Positions 7,731 through 17,031 of a stretch of DNA of 64,000 nucleotides are shown here, in pieces (position 1 is the first letter of the stretch; each line of letters opens with the position of its first letter). Where the stretch lies: the NCBI GenBank assembly GCA_947497495.1, contig CANMGT010000002.1, forward strand, positions 62,001-126,000, written 5' to 3'. Both the position numbers and the translations under genes were made by a program. The notes under the pieces were generated by a model, which saw only the letters and a list, made by a program, of their open reading frames with translations, ran no database searches and was not told the DNA's origin. The stretch is from an uncultured Lentibacter sp. GTDB taxonomy: Bacteria > Pseudomonadota > Alphaproteobacteria > Rhodobacterales > Rhodobacteraceae.

Positions 7731-9896
7731 TCAGGCGAAGGTTTCTGCGAAGCTGCCGCGGTAGAGCGCCTGCAACTCGTCCAGCGAGGCGCTGGAGTTG
7801 CCGAACGAGACGTCGCTGCCTGTGAACTTGCCGACGGACGTGAGCGGCACGCCAGCCCTGCCTGCTGCCGACATAAGCGCTTCGGCTTGGTCGAAGTTAC
7901 AGGCAATAAGATAGCGCGCCTGATCTTCGCCGAACAGGGTTTGCGTGTCAGACGCGTCGATCTGAACGCCAATGCCCGAGGCTTCAGCCATTTCAAACGC
8001 CGCCAGAGCGAGGCCGCCATCGGAGAGGTCAAGGCAGGCTGTGATCCATTCGTAGTTGTCGCGGATGAAGTCACCGTGCAGCTTTTCAGCGGCCAGATCA
8101 ACGGCGGGCGCGTCGCCTTCCACGCGGTTGAAGACTTCGGCGAGCAGGGCTGATTGGCCGAGGTGGCCTGTCGTGTCGCCGATGAGCAGAGCAACATGGC
8201 CTTCGCGGGCTGTGCCAAGGATGGCTTTGCTCTCGTCCGCGATAAGGCCGACGGCTGCGATTGTGGGGGTTGGCAGGATGCCTGTGCCGTCTGTCTCGTT
8301 GTAGAGCGAGACGTTGCCCGAGACGATAGGCATATCAAGCGCTGCGACAGCTTCGCCGATGCCTTTGATCGCGCACACGAATTGCCCCATGATCTCGGGT
8401 TTTTCGGGGTTGCCGAAGTTGAGGTTGTCGGTGCTGGCTAGCGGTGTGGAACCGACAGCTGTGAGGTTGCGATAGGCCTCGGCGACGGCTTGCTTGCCGC
8501 CTTCAAACGGGTTTGCCATAACGTAGCGCGGCGTCACATCGGAGGTGAAGGCGAGCAGTTTTTCGGTGCCGTGCACGCGCACAACGCCTGCGCCAAAGCC
8601 CGGTGTGCGGACGGTGTCGGCCATTACCATGGTGTCGTATTGCTCATAGACCCACTGTTTGCCGCCGTAGTTTGGCGTGGCGAGCAGGGCTTTTAGGCCG
8701 TCGATCGCGTCGATCTGGGGCACATCTTCGTCAGCGAGCGGTGTCGCGGCAGGGGTTTCAACCCACGGGCGGTCGTATTCTGGCGCGGAGCCCGAGAGGG
8801 TTGCCAGCGGCAAGTCGGCCTTAAGCTCGTTGCCGTGCATCACGAGGAAGCGGTCTTCTGCGATGGTTTCGCCGACGATGGCGAAGTCGAGATCCCATTT
8901 CTCGAAAACAGCGCGGGCCTCGGCTTCAAGCTCGGGCTTGAGCACCATAAGCATGCGCTCTTGAGACTCAGAGAGCATCATCTCGTAGGCTGTCATGTTG
9001 GGCTCGCGCTGTGGCACGTCATCAAGCTGAAGCTTCACACCCAAACCGCCTTTGTCGCCCATTTCAACGGCAGAGCAGGTGAGGCCAGCGGCGCCCATGT
9101 CCTGGATCGAGATCACGGCGCCTGTGGCCATCAGCTCAAGCGTGGCTTCCATCAGGCGCTTTTCTGTGAACGGGTCACCAACCTGCACGGTCGGGCGCTT
9201 TTCTTCGATGCTGTCGTCAAACTCGGCTGAGGCCATAGTCGCCCCGCCCACACCGTCGCGGCCTGTTTTGGCACCAAGGTACACCACGGGCATGCCGACG
9301 CCTGAGGCGGCCGAGTAGAAGATCTTGTCAGCGTCCGCCAAGCCCGCAGCAAAAGCGTTGACGAGGCAGTTTCCGTTATAGGCCGGATCAAAGCGCACTT
9401 CGCCGCCAACAGTTGGCACGCCAAAGCAGTTGCCATAGCCGCCGACGCCCTCAACGACGCCATGCACAAGTTGGCGCGTTTTCGGGTGGTCTTTTTCGCC
9501 GAAGCTGAGCGAGTTCATCGCTGCGATGGGCCGCGCGCCCATGGTGAAGACATCGCGCAGGATGCCGCCAACACCCGTGGCCGCGCCTTGGTAGGGCTCG
9601 ATGTAGCTTGGGTGGTTGTGGCTTTCCATCTTGAAGATGACGGCTTGGCCATCGCCGATGTCGACAACGCCCGCGTTTTCGCCTGGGCCGCAGATCACTT
9701 GGGGGCCTTCCGTGGGCAGGGTGCGCAGCCATTTCTTGGAGGATTTATACGAACAGTGCTCGTTCCACATTGCCGAGAAAATGCCGAGTTCTGTGAACGA
9801 AGGTTCGCGGCCCATAATCTCGAGGATGCGCTCGTATTCGTCGGGCGAAAGCCCATGCGCAGAGATCAGGTCAGGCGTGATGGCAGGATCGGTCAT
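7731..9896 (-). CDS. purL: Phosphoribosylformylglycinamidine synthase subunit PurL (small type)
   Basis: 721 aa. It uses ATP and ammonia, delivered by PurQ, to convert FGAR to FGAM in purine synthesis. Family motifs seen are [35 protein letters not shown] (ATP/FGAR site), [12 protein letters not shown] and [11 protein letters not shown]. The length fits the small PurL that needs separate PurS and PurQ, which are not in the window. The start at 9896 ([11 protein letters not shown]) is preferred to one 12 codons upstream because AAGGGAA lies just ahead of it. It heads the minus-strand run with bolA and grxD. Confidence 0.97.
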   Translation of the reverse strand: MTDPAITPDLISAHGLSPDEYERILEIMGREPSFTELGIFSAMWNEHCSYKSSKKWLRTLPTEGPQVICGPGENAGVVDIGDGQAVIFKMESHNHPSYIEPYQGAATGVGGILRDVFTMGARPIAAMNSLSFGEKDHPKTRQLVHGVVEGVGGYGNCFGVPTVGGEVRFDPAYNGNCLVNAFAAGLADADKIFYSAASGVGMPVVYLGAKTGRDGVGGATMASAEFDDSIEEKRPTVQVGDPFTEKRLMEATLELMATGAVISIQDMGAAGLTCSAVEMGDKGGLGVKLQLDDVPQREPNMTAYEMMLSESQERMLMVLKPELEAEARAVFEKWDLDFAIVGETIAEDRFLVMHGNELKADLPLATLSGSAPEYDRPWVETPAATPLADEDVPQIDAIDGLKALLATPNYGGKQWVYEQYDTMVMADTVRTPGFGAGVVRVHGTEKLLAFTSDVTPRYVMANPFEGGKQAVAEAYRNLTAVGSTPLASTDNLNFGNPEKPEIMGQFVCAIKGIGEAVAALDMPIVSGNVSLYNETDGTGILPTPTIAAVGLIADESKAILGTAREGHVALLIGDTTGHLGQSALLAEVFNRVEGDAPAVDLAAEKLHGDFIRDNYEWITACLDLSDGGLALAAFEMAEASGIGVQIDASDTQTLFGEDQARYLIACNFDQAEALMSAAGRAGVPLTSVGKFTGSDVSFGNSSASLDELQALYRGSFAETFA

Positions 9897-10055
9897 TTGG
9901 CAGTGTTCCCTTGTGCAGAAAAGCTTGCGCATCTCTTATGCCAACGAGGGCAAAACTGAAAGGGTTGAAGTGATATTTTGCACAAGCTTTGCATATCGCC
10001 AACGCTTGACCTTGGCGGTGTTTTGGCTTTGGTTAAGAACCAGTGAATAGGGGGC

Positions 10056-11072
10056 TTGAATTTGTTAGAAAATCCTTGGGTCAGCAGAGGTCTGAATGAC
10101 CCAGCAATGTCGGCCATACCAGAACCGAGCACCGACGCCACCGCGCCGCGCGCGCTTTGGGAGCGCCATGACAAAGCCGAGCCGACACCGCTTGTGCCGT
10201 TGACGGAGTTTGGCGGCGCGGGGCAAGTCTTTGTCAAAGACGAGCGAGGGCGCATGGGACTTGGAAGCTTCAAGGCGCTTGGCGCGGCCTATGTGATTGC
10301 TTGTGAAGCGGAGGCCGGGCGCGCAGCTGGGCAGGTGTTTGTCTGTGCGAGTGCGGGCAACCACGGGTTGTCAGTGGCTTGGGGCGCCGAGTTGTTTGAT
10401 GCGAAAGCTGTCATTTATCTCAGCGAGAGCGTGCCTGAGGCCTTTGCCGAGCGTCTGAAAGCAAAGGGTGCTGAGGTTGTGCGGGTTGCCGGCAGCTATG
10501 AAGACAGCATGGAGGCTGCCGCAAAAGCCGCCGCAGAAAACGGCTGGCAGCTTCTGTCAGACAGCTCCTGGCCTGGCTACACCGCCTATCCGCACAGGCT
10601 GATGGAAGGTTATCTGATGATGGCATCCGAGGCGTTCGAGCAAATGCCACAGGCACCGACGCATATCTTTTTGCAGGCGGGTGTTGGCGGGCTGGCGGGC
10701 GCTTGCGCGGCTTACTTCCGCAGGGTTTGGGGCGATGCGCCCGAGATTGTCGTTGTTGAGCCCGAGGCCGCACCCGCGCTTTACGAGAGTATCAAGGCTG
10801 GCAAGTTTGTCAGCACTGCAGGGCCCGTTTCGAACATGGGGCGGCTGGACTGCAAGGAAGCCTCTCTGATTGCGCTCAAGGGGCTGGCGCGTGACGCTGA
10901 CACCTTCATGCTGCTCTCGGAGGAGGCTGCGGAGGCCTCTCTCGCAACATTGGCGGCAAAAGGGCTTGAAACCACGCCCTCGGGCGGTGCAGGGCTGGCC
11001 GCAATGATGAGCTTGCCAGCGCTTGGGCCAGATGCGATTGTGCTGACGATCTTGAGCGAGGGGCCTTCATGA
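10056..11072 (+). CDS. PLP-dependent lyase, diaminopropionate ammonia-lyase / threonine dehydratase fold
   Basis: 338 aa fold-type II PLP enzyme. The PLP lysine is in GLGSFKALGAAYV, the phosphate-binding glycine loop is QAGVGGLAGA, and SAGNHGLSVAW is the substrate-side loop. The GSFKALGA pattern is closer to diaminopropionate ammonia-lyase than to IlvA, and no ACT domain is present. Start codon is uncertain: TTG at 10056 is the longest, TTG at 10062 has better spacing from AGGGGG (10049-10054), and ATG at 10110 is also possible. The stop overlaps the next gene (M24 peptidase) by 4 bp, so the pair probably handles an amino-acid derivative or dipeptide together. Substrate unknown. Confidence 0.8.
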   Translation: MNLLENPWVSRGLNDPAMSAIPEPSTDATAPRALWERHDKAEPTPLVPLTEFGGAGQVFVKDERGRMGLGSFKALGAAYVIACEAEAGRAAGQVFVCASAGNHGLSVAWGAELFDAKAVIYLSESVPEAFAERLKAKGAEVVRVAGSYEDSMEAAAKAAAENGWQLLSDSSWPGYTAYPHRLMEGYLMMASEAFEQMPQAPTHIFLQAGVGGLAGACAAYFRRVWGDAPEIVVVEPEAAPALYESIKAGKFVSTAGPVSNMGRLDCKEASLIALKGLARDADTFMLLSEEAAEASLATLAAKGLETTPSGGAGLAAMMSLPALGPDAIVLTILSEGPS

Positions 11073-12205
11073 GCGGACGTGGGTTTGAGCCAGCGGAATA
11101 TCGCGCGCGCCTGAAAGCGGCGCAGATGGCGATGGTGCGCCATGATCTTGGCGCCATACTGCTGACAACCGAGCCCGAAGTGCGCTATTTTAGCGGCTTT
11201 CAAACGCGCTTCTGGGAAAGCCCGAGCCGCCCTTGGTTCCTGATCCTGCCTGCCAGCGGTGGGCCGATCGCTGTGATCCCCTCGATCGGCGAGAGCCTGA
11301 TGCGCACGACCTGGGTGAGCGATATCCGCACATGGAGTGCGCCCGACCCAATTGATGACGGGGTGACGCTTTTGGCCGAAGCGCTGCGGGAAGTGGCGGG
11401 AAGCGGCCGTATCGGCGTGCCTTCGGGCATGGAGAGCCACTTGCGCATGCCGTTGGCCGACTTTGGCCGCTTGCAGGCGCAGGGCCTTGAGTTTGGCGAC
11501 GACGCGGGCATTATCGCCACGCTTCGCGCCGTCAAAACCGAAGCCGAGATTGACAAGATCGCGCGGGCTTGCAAGATCGCGGGCCGCGCTTTCGGGCGTG
11601 TCAACGAGGTGGCCCGCCACGGCGTGAAGATGGAAGAGGTGTTTCGCGGTTTTCAGAGGCTGCTGCTGCAGGAGGGCGCGGACTATGTGCCATACCTTGC
11701 GGGCGGCGCGGGGCCCAAGGGCTACGCGGATGTGATATCGCCTGCGGGAAGCCAGCCACTCAAGACGGGCGACGTTCTGATGCTGGACACGGGCGCTGTC
11801 TGGGACGGCTACTTTTGCGACTTTGACCGAAACTTCGCCGTCGGCGTGCCAAGCCGCCAGACCGAAAGCGCTTGGGGCAAACTGCAAGCTGCTGCGATCG
11901 CGGGGTTTGAAGCAGCCAAACCGGGGGCCGAGGCCTCCGATGTCTGGCGCGCGATGGCAGCGATTGTCGGTGATGGCGAAGGGGCAGGGCGGCTTGGCCA
12001 CGGCTTGGGCATGCAACTGACGGAAGGCCTGTCGTTGACCAAGCGTGACCACACCGTTCTGGAAGCCGGTATGGTTATCACCCTTGAGCCGGGTATCGAA
12101 ACGGAGCAGGGCATGATGATGGTTCACGAAGAGAACATTGTCATTCGCGACGGCGGGGCGCAGATTTTGTCGCCTTGGGCGAGCGGGCCGTTGCCTGTTC
12201 TTTAG
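11069..12205 (+). CDS. M24 family metallopeptidase (Xaa-Pro dipeptidase-like / ectoine hydrolase-like)
   Basis: 378 aa. An N-terminal creatinase-like domain (about 1-150) is followed by the pita-bread catalytic domain. The five metal ligands are visible: LDTGAVWDGYFCDFDR (two Asp), LGHGLG (His), TLEPGIE (Glu) and VHEENIVI (Glu). Relatives include aminopeptidase P, prolidase, creatinase and the ectoine hydrolase DoeA. I see no marker that settles which, and no ectoine cluster genes sit nearby. It is translationally coupled (ATGA) to the upstream PLP lyase, which suggests that the peptidase product feeds that enzyme. Confidence 0.85.
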   Translation: MSGRGFEPAEYRARLKAAQMAMVRHDLGAILLTTEPEVRYFSGFQTRFWESPSRPWFLILPASGGPIAVIPSIGESLMRTTWVSDIRTWSAPDPIDDGVTLLAEALREVAGSGRIGVPSGMESHLRMPLADFGRLQAQGLEFGDDAGIIATLRAVKTEAEIDKIARACKIAGRAFGRVNEVARHGVKMEEVFRGFQRLLLQEGADYVPYLAGGAGPKGYADVISPAGSQPLKTGDVLMLDTGAVWDGYFCDFDRNFAVGVPSRQTESAWGKLQAAAIAGFEAAKPGAEASDVWRAMAAIVGDGEGAGRLGHGLGMQLTEGLSLTKRDHTVLEAGMVITLEPGIETEQGMMMVHEENIVIRDGGAQILSPWASGPLPVL

Positions 12206-12245
12206 CGCGCATATTTTTCAGGCGGTTTGCAAACGGCGATTTCCC

Positions 12246-12274
12246 AAAAAAAAGGCCGAGCACTAAGCTCGGCC
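12246..12274 (-). terminator. Rho-independent terminator on the minus strand
   Basis: On the minus strand GGCCGAG-CTTAGTG-CTCGGCC (12274-12254) is followed directly by eight Ts (12253-12246). This is a textbook intrinsic terminator for transcripts coming from the LysR gene or from a small RNA in between. Confidence 0.9.
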
Positions 12275-12423
12275 GAAGTCCAACAGGGAGGTATGATAGC
12301 GATGAAAACATCGCTGTCATGTGCTGAATTAGGGGCTGAACCTGTTTCGATCAAGGACAATAATGCCGCAGGTGCAGCATGGCCGCTATGCGAATTTTGC
12401 ATAGCTGGGGCAAGTGGTTGCAC
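12246..12423 (-). ncRNA. Candidate small RNA or 3'-UTR-derived RNA behind the LysR gene
   Basis: Between the LysR stop and the terminator the minus strand has three stable stems: GCTATGC/GCATAGC (12405-12385), AGCGATG-TTTT-CATCGCT (12315-12298) and the terminator. The segment between the last two contains ACCTCCC (CCTCCC at 12291-12286), a C/U-rich anti-Shine-Dalgarno stretch that would be unpaired. Such motifs in loops or linkers are typical of alphaproteobacterial trans-acting small RNAs. The 5' end is not defined; I see no clear promoter. It could be only a long 3' UTR. Confidence 0.45.
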
Positions 12424-12428
12424 AGCCC

Positions 12429-13334
12429 TTAGGCAAGTGCTTGATTCTTAACCTGTTTACGATAGTTGATGATCTCTTCCTGAACGAAGTCGCGGAAGGC
12501 GTGGATGCGCTTGGAGTGGCGCAATTCTTCGGGGTAGGCGAGAAAAACAGGGATATCTCCAGAATCGGCCTCTGACAAAACGGGAACAAGATTCGGGAAA
12601 TCATGCTTCACATAGTCCGGCAGCACTCCGATGCCGAGGTTGTTGAGCACGCCCTGCAAAACGCCGAAATAGTTGTTTACGGTGAGCCTTGACGAGATGT
12701 CATGGCTCATCAGCATATTCACCATGCTCGCCGCCGCGCCAACCTGTGTCGAGCTGATGCTCTGGCTGATCAGACGGTGCTGCGTCATGTCTTCAAAGCT
12801 TTCGGGTTTGCCGTATTTCGCGATATATTCTTCCGTCGCGAAAAGGCGCATGCGCACGTTCATTAGGCGTTTGCGGATCAGGTCAGCCTGACTTGGCTCT
12901 TTCATGCGAATGGCAACATCGGCCTCGCGCATCGGCAGATCAAGCACACGCTCTTCAAGCATCAAGTCAATCTTGAGATCAGGGTATTTTTCGTAGAGGG
13001 CGGCCAGCCGCGGCGCGAGCCAGAGGGTGCCAAAGCCTGTTGTCGTCGTGACGCGCAATTCGCCGAACACTTCTTCTTCGCTGTCGCGGATACGTGCTGT
13101 GGCCGTGTCGAGGCGTTTTATCATCGCGCGGGTTGCGTCAAACAGCAGCTCGCCTTGCTCAGTGAGAATCAGTCCGCGTGCGTGGCGGTGAAATAACGTG
13201 GTATTGAGAGACTCTTCCAGCGCCCTGATCTGGCGCGACACAGCCGATTGCGACAGGTTTAGCGTTTCGCCGGCGTGGGTCAGACTGCCCGCATCGGCCA
13301 CCGCGTGAAATATTCTTAGCTTGTCCCAATCCAT
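12429..13334 (-). CDS. LysR family transcriptional regulator
   Basis: 301 aa. N-terminal winged helix-turn-helix (LRIFHAVADAGSLTHAGETL, LSQSAVSRQIRALEESL, FHRHARGLILTEQG) is followed by a substrate-binding domain from about residue 90 (FGELRVTTTTGFGTLWLAPRL). It is divergent from the indolepyruvate oxidoreductase gene 180 bp away, and a GTCA-N7-TGAC site lies between them. Control of that gene, and of itself, is the usual arrangement for LysR proteins but is inferred. The transcript probably ends at the terminator at 12246-12274. Confidence 0.92.
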   Translation of the reverse strand: MDWDKLRIFHAVADAGSLTHAGETLNLSQSAVSRQIRALEESLNTTLFHRHARGLILTEQGELLFDATRAMIKRLDTATARIRDSEEEVFGELRVTTTTGFGTLWLAPRLAALYEKYPDLKIDLMLEERVLDLPMREADVAIRMKEPSQADLIRKRLMNVRMRLFATEEYIAKYGKPESFEDMTQHRLISQSISSTQVGAAASMVNMLMSHDISSRLTVNNYFGVLQGVLNNLGIGVLPDYVKHDFPNLVPVLSEADSGDIPVFLAYPEELRHSKRIHAFRDFVQEEIINYRKQVKNQALA

Positions 13335-13439
13335 AACAGTCTCTTTCTTTCAATAACGGAGTTGTTGCACGAAACTTTTGGTTATGCACCCGAGGAAGAC
13401 TAAAAACGTGACTATGACAGTCCTTTTTTTGCCTAGTAA

Positions 13440-13454
13440 GTCAGAATATATGAC
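13440..13454. promoter_or_regulatory. Candidate LysR operator
   Basis: GTCA-GAATATA-TGAC is a 15-bp inverted repeat that contains the T-N11-A spacing of LysR boxes. It lies 61 bp upstream of the oxidoreductase ATG and 106 bp from the LysR start. Confidence 0.45.
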
Positions 13455-13514
13455 CTAATATAATGAGACAAAACGCCCTAGCAGCGTTTATCATTAGTTG
13501 TAGGGAGGCACGTA

Positions 13515-16500
13515 ATGACCAATCAGAAGGTTTCGCTTAATGACAGGTTTGACTTAACAAAGTCACCTGTATTGCTCAACGGCACACAGGCTTTGGTGCG
13601 CATGATGCTGACGCAAAAAGAGCGTGACCGCGCTCTTGGCCTCAATACGGCGGGGCTTTGCACGGGCTATCGTGGCTCTCCTTTGGGGGCTGTTGACATG
13701 CAAATGGCACGTGCCGAGAAGGTGCTGACCGAGTATGACGTAACGTTCCAGCCCGGCCTCAACGAGGACCTGGCTGCAACCGCTATCTGGGGCGCGCAGC
13801 AGGCCGAGTTGCGCGGTGAGGGCAAGTTTGATGGAGTGTTTGGCCTCTGGTATGGCAAGGGGCCGGGTGTTGACCGTACTGGCGATGTGTTCCGCCATGC
13901 CAATATGGCGGGCTCCTCGGCCAAAGGCGGCGTTCTGGTTGCAATGGGCGATGATCACACTGGTGAAAGCTCGACAGTGCTGCACCAAAGCGAATGGGCG
14001 CTGATCGACGCTTATATGCCCATCGTCTCACCAGCGGGCGTGCAAGAAATCATCGACTACGGCCTCTACGGCTGGGCACTGAGCCGCTATTCGGGCCTCT
14101 GGGTTGGCCTCAAGACAATGAAAGACACCATCGAGACAACCTCTGTCGTGGATGGCAGCATTGACCGGATGAAATTTGTGTTGCCGGAGTTTGACATGCC
14201 CGAAGGCGGGCTGAACATTCGCCTTGTGGACACGCCGCACGCCCAAGAGGCGCGGATGATTGATTACAAACGCTTTGCCGCCGAGGCTTTCAGCCATGCC
14301 AACAAGATGGACAAGCGTGTCTGGGGCAAGCCCGGTGCGAAGATCGGCTTTGTGGCGGCGGGCAAGAACTGGCTTGATCTGGAACATTCTATGGCGCTGC
14401 TTGGCATTGATCAGGCCGAAGCCGAGCGCCTTGGCGTGACGACTTACAAGGTCGGCCAAACTTTTCCGCTGGATATGCGCGGATTTAGCGACTGGGCCGA
14501 AGGCCTCGACCTGATTGTTGTCATCGAAGAAAAGCGCAAGCTGATCGAAGTGCAGATCAAGGAAGCACTGTTTGACTCCCGCAAGGGGCGCCGCGTTTAC
14601 GGCTGGTATAAGGGCGGCGCGGGCGGCATGCACCGCGAAGAGCTGTTCCCGACACGTGACGCGCTTGACCCAATCTGGATCGCCGAGAAGCTGGGCGGTA
14701 TCCTTGTCGAAGAGGGCCGCGGGACAGAGGGCATCAAGGCTGGCTTGCAACACATCATGGAAGCCCGCCGCGCGGACAACGCCGAAGACATTGCAGCGCG
14801 TCTGCCGTATTTCTGTGCGGGCTGTCCGCACAACTCGTCAACCAAAGTGCCCGAGGGCAGCCGCGCCTATGCGGGCATCGGCTGTCACTACATGGTGCAA
14901 TGGATGGATCGCAACACGCTCGGCTCGACCCAAATGGGCGGCGAAGGCGCGAACTGGATCGGCGAGGCGCCGTTCTCCAACCGTGCGCATGTGTTCCAGA
15001 ACCTTGGCGACGGAACCTACAACCACTCGGGCGTTCAGGCCATTCGCGCGGCCATCGCTTCGGGCACGAACATCACCTATAAGGTGCTCTACAACGACGC
15101 TGTTGCGATGACGGGCGGCCAAGATAACGAGGGTGACTTGGACGCGCCCAAGATCGTCGCTGAACTAAGCGGGATGGGCATTAAAGACCTCGCTATTGTC
15201 TATGATGACAAGGAAGATGTCGACTTTAGCAAATTCCCGCAAGGCATTGAAATTAAAGGCCGTGACCATCTCATGGAAGTGCAGGAACGGATGGAGAAGA
15301 CAGAGGGCACCTCTGCGATCGTCTATATCCAGACCTGCGCTGCCGAGAAGCGCCGTCGCCGCAAACGCGGCACGTTCCCCGACATCGACAAGCGGGTGTT
15401 TATCAACACCGACGTCTGCGAAGGCTGCGGCGACTGCGGCGTGCAGTCAAACTGCGTGGCGATCACCCCGGTTGAAACGGAACTGGGCCGCAAACGCGCG
15501 ATCGACCAGTCCGCCTGTAACAAGGACTTCAGCTGTGTGAAGGGCTTCTGCCCGAGTTTCGTGACGCTTGAGGGCGCAACACCCAAGAAGGCCGCGACAG
15601 CCACGCTTGAGCTGCCCGACATGCCGCTGCCCGAGTTGCCCGCGATTGCCGGCACGCATAACGTTGTCATCACTGGGGTTGGCGGCACAGGTGTTGTCAC
15701 CATCGGCGCGGTGCTGGCACAGGCGGCCCAGATCGACGGACTCGGTGCGGGCATGATGGAAATGGCGGGGTTGGCCCAGAAGGGCGGCGCCGTGCACATT
15801 CATTGCCGCATTGCCAAGTCGCCTGACGACATATCGGCGATCCGAGTTGCCACAGGCGAAGCGCATGCGCTGATTGGCGGTGACTTGGTTGTCAGCGCGG
15901 GTGCCAAAACGCTGGGGCTGACGCGCACGGGGCTGACAGGGGCTGTCGTAAACTCTCACGAGATCATCACGGGTGATTTCACCCGCGACACCGAGTTTAA
16001 GCTGCCAACCGACCGTCTCGAGTTGCAATTGCAGGCACGTTTGAAAGACGGGCTGAGCCTGTTTGACGCCTCAGACCTCTCCAAAGTGCTGCTTGGCGAC
16101 AGTATTTTCTCGAACATGATGGTTTTCGGCGCGGCGTGGCAGCGCGGGTTTATTCCCGTCAGCTACGAGGCGCTGCAGGAGGCCATCACGCTCAATGGCG
16201 CGGCTGTGGAGCGTAACCTTCGCGCCTTCGAGATCGGCCGCTGGGCTGTGCTCAACCCAAGCGAAGTGGCGGGGTATATCACTTCAACAGTAGAAAATAA
16301 GCCGCTGTCTTTGAATGAAGTGATTGACTTCAGAGCCAACGCGCTGATCGACTATCAAGACGTCAAGCTGGCCGAAAGATACCGCAGCTTTGTGGCGCGT
16401 TTTGACGACGAGCGCCTGAAAGAGGCCGTCGCGAAAGGCTATCACAAATTGCTGGCCTATAAGGACGAATACGAAGTCGCGCGCCTGCTTTTGAGCACGC

Positions 16501-16934
16501 AGGAAAAGGCCGAGGCGGCTTTTGATGGCGCGTTCACCATGTCCTACCATATGGCGCCACCACTTCTGTCCAAAATGGGCCATGACGGGCGCCCGCAAAA
16601 ACGCCAGTTCGGCCCCGGCATGAAACGCTGGCTCAAGGTGCTGTCGCGGATGAAAGGGCTGCGCGGCGGCGCGTTTGATCTGTTTGGCAAAACTGCCGAG
16701 CGCAAGATGGAGCGCAGACTGATTGCGCAGTATGAGCAGGACATGGGCGAAGTGCTGATATCTTTGAGCGCGCAAACGCTTGAAACGGCCATTGCCTTGG
16801 CCGAACTGCCGCTCAGCATCAAGGGGTTCGGGCCTGTGAAGGCCGCGAACGAGGCTAAAGCCGCCAAAACGCGCGAGGCCTTGCTGGCCGAGTTGCGCAG
16901 CGGCGGAGCACCTCAGGTGCAGGCGGCGGAGTAA
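13515..16934 (+). CDS. Indolepyruvate ferredoxin oxidoreductase, fused alpha-beta form
   Basis: 1139 aa. It oxidatively decarboxylates aryl-pyruvates from aromatic amino acids to aryl-acetyl-CoA, passing electrons to ferredoxin, in the cytoplasm. The N-terminal half is the TPP-dependent alpha part, with cysteines in FCAGCPHNSSTKVPEGSR at about residue 432 and the GDG-type region that follows. A ferredoxin-like segment CEGCGDCG and further cysteines (CNKDFSCVKGFC) lie at about 634-675. From about 710 (VVITGVGGTGVVTIGAVLAQ) comes the gamma/beta domain. A long C-terminal DUF6537-like extension completes it. GGGAGG precedes the ATG. A single polypeptide of this size is typical of aerobic alphaproteobacteria. 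Confidence 0.93.
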   Translation: MTNQKVSLNDRFDLTKSPVLLNGTQALVRMMLTQKERDRALGLNTAGLCTGYRGSPLGAVDMQMARAEKVLTEYDVTFQPGLNEDLAATAIWGAQQAELRGEGKFDGVFGLWYGKGPGVDRTGDVFRHANMAGSSAKGGVLVAMGDDHTGESSTVLHQSEWALIDAYMPIVSPAGVQEIIDYGLYGWALSRYSGLWVGLKTMKDTIETTSVVDGSIDRMKFVLPEFDMPEGGLNIRLVDTPHAQEARMIDYKRFAAEAFSHANKMDKRVWGKPGAKIGFVAAGKNWLDLEHSMALLGIDQAEAERLGVTTYKVGQTFPLDMRGFSDWAEGLDLIVVIEEKRKLIEVQIKEALFDSRKGRRVYGWYKGGAGGMHREELFPTRDALDPIWIAEKLGGILVEEGRGTEGIKAGLQHIMEARRADNAEDIAARLPYFCAGCPHNSSTKVPEGSRAYAGIGCHYMVQWMDRNTLGSTQMGGEGANWIGEAPFSNRAHVFQNLGDGTYNHSGVQAIRAAIASGTNITYKVLYNDAVAMTGGQDNEGDLDAPKIVAELSGMGIKDLAIVYDDKEDVDFSKFPQGIEIKGRDHLMEVQERMEKTEGTSAIVYIQTCAAEKRRRRKRGTFPDIDKRVFINTDVCEGCGDCGVQSNCVAITPVETELGRKRAIDQSACNKDFSCVKGFCPSFVTLEGATPKKAATATLELPDMPLPELPAIAGTHNVVITGVGGTGVVTIGAVLAQAAQIDGLGAGMMEMAGLAQKGGAVHIHCRIAKSPDDISAIRVATGEAHALIGGDLVVSAGAKTLGLTRTGLTGAVVNSHEIITGDFTRDTEFKLPTDRLELQLQARLKDGLSLFDASDLSKVLLGDSIFSNMMVFGAAWQRGFIPVSYEALQEAITLNGAAVERNLRAFEIGRWAVLNPSEVAGYITSTVENKPLSLNEVIDFRANALIDYQDVKLAERYRSFVARFDDERLKEAVAKGYHKLLAYKDEYEVARLLLSTQEKAEAAFDGAFTMSYHMAPPLLSKMGHDGRPQKRQFGPGMKRWLKVLSRMKGLRGGAFDLFGKTAERKMERRLIAQYEQDMGEVLISLSAQTLETAIALAELPLSIKGFGPVKAANEAKAAKTREALLAELRSGGAPQVQAAE

Positions 16935-16963
16935 GAGAGAGCGCCTGTCGCTAAGTTTCATAG

Positions 16964-17011
16964 GAGTGTCATAAAGTCTGGTTGGGCAATGATCAGGGCT
17001 TTATGACGCTC
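16964..17011. repeat. 13-bp inverted repeat with 22-nt loop
   Basis: GAGTGTCATAAAG (16964-16976) pairs with CTTTATGACGCTC (16999-17011), with one G-T pair. It lies 29 bp after the oxidoreductase stop and 20 bp before the acyltransferase start. It could be a terminator (followed by TTATT) or an operator. Confidence 0.55.
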
Positions 17012-17031
17012 TTATTGAAAACACGATTTTG

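Noticed and set aside
10781..12127. A 448-codon frame antisense to the PLP lyase and M24 peptidase
   Set aside because: It has the same shadow composition and no motif; the sense genes carry all catalytic residues.
12294..12451. Small plus-strand frame with GGGAGG before ATG at 12294
   Set aside because: The terminator's T-run and the stems point to a minus-strand transcript; the frame runs into the LysR 3' end and has no recognisable pattern. Kept only as an alternative to the RNA.
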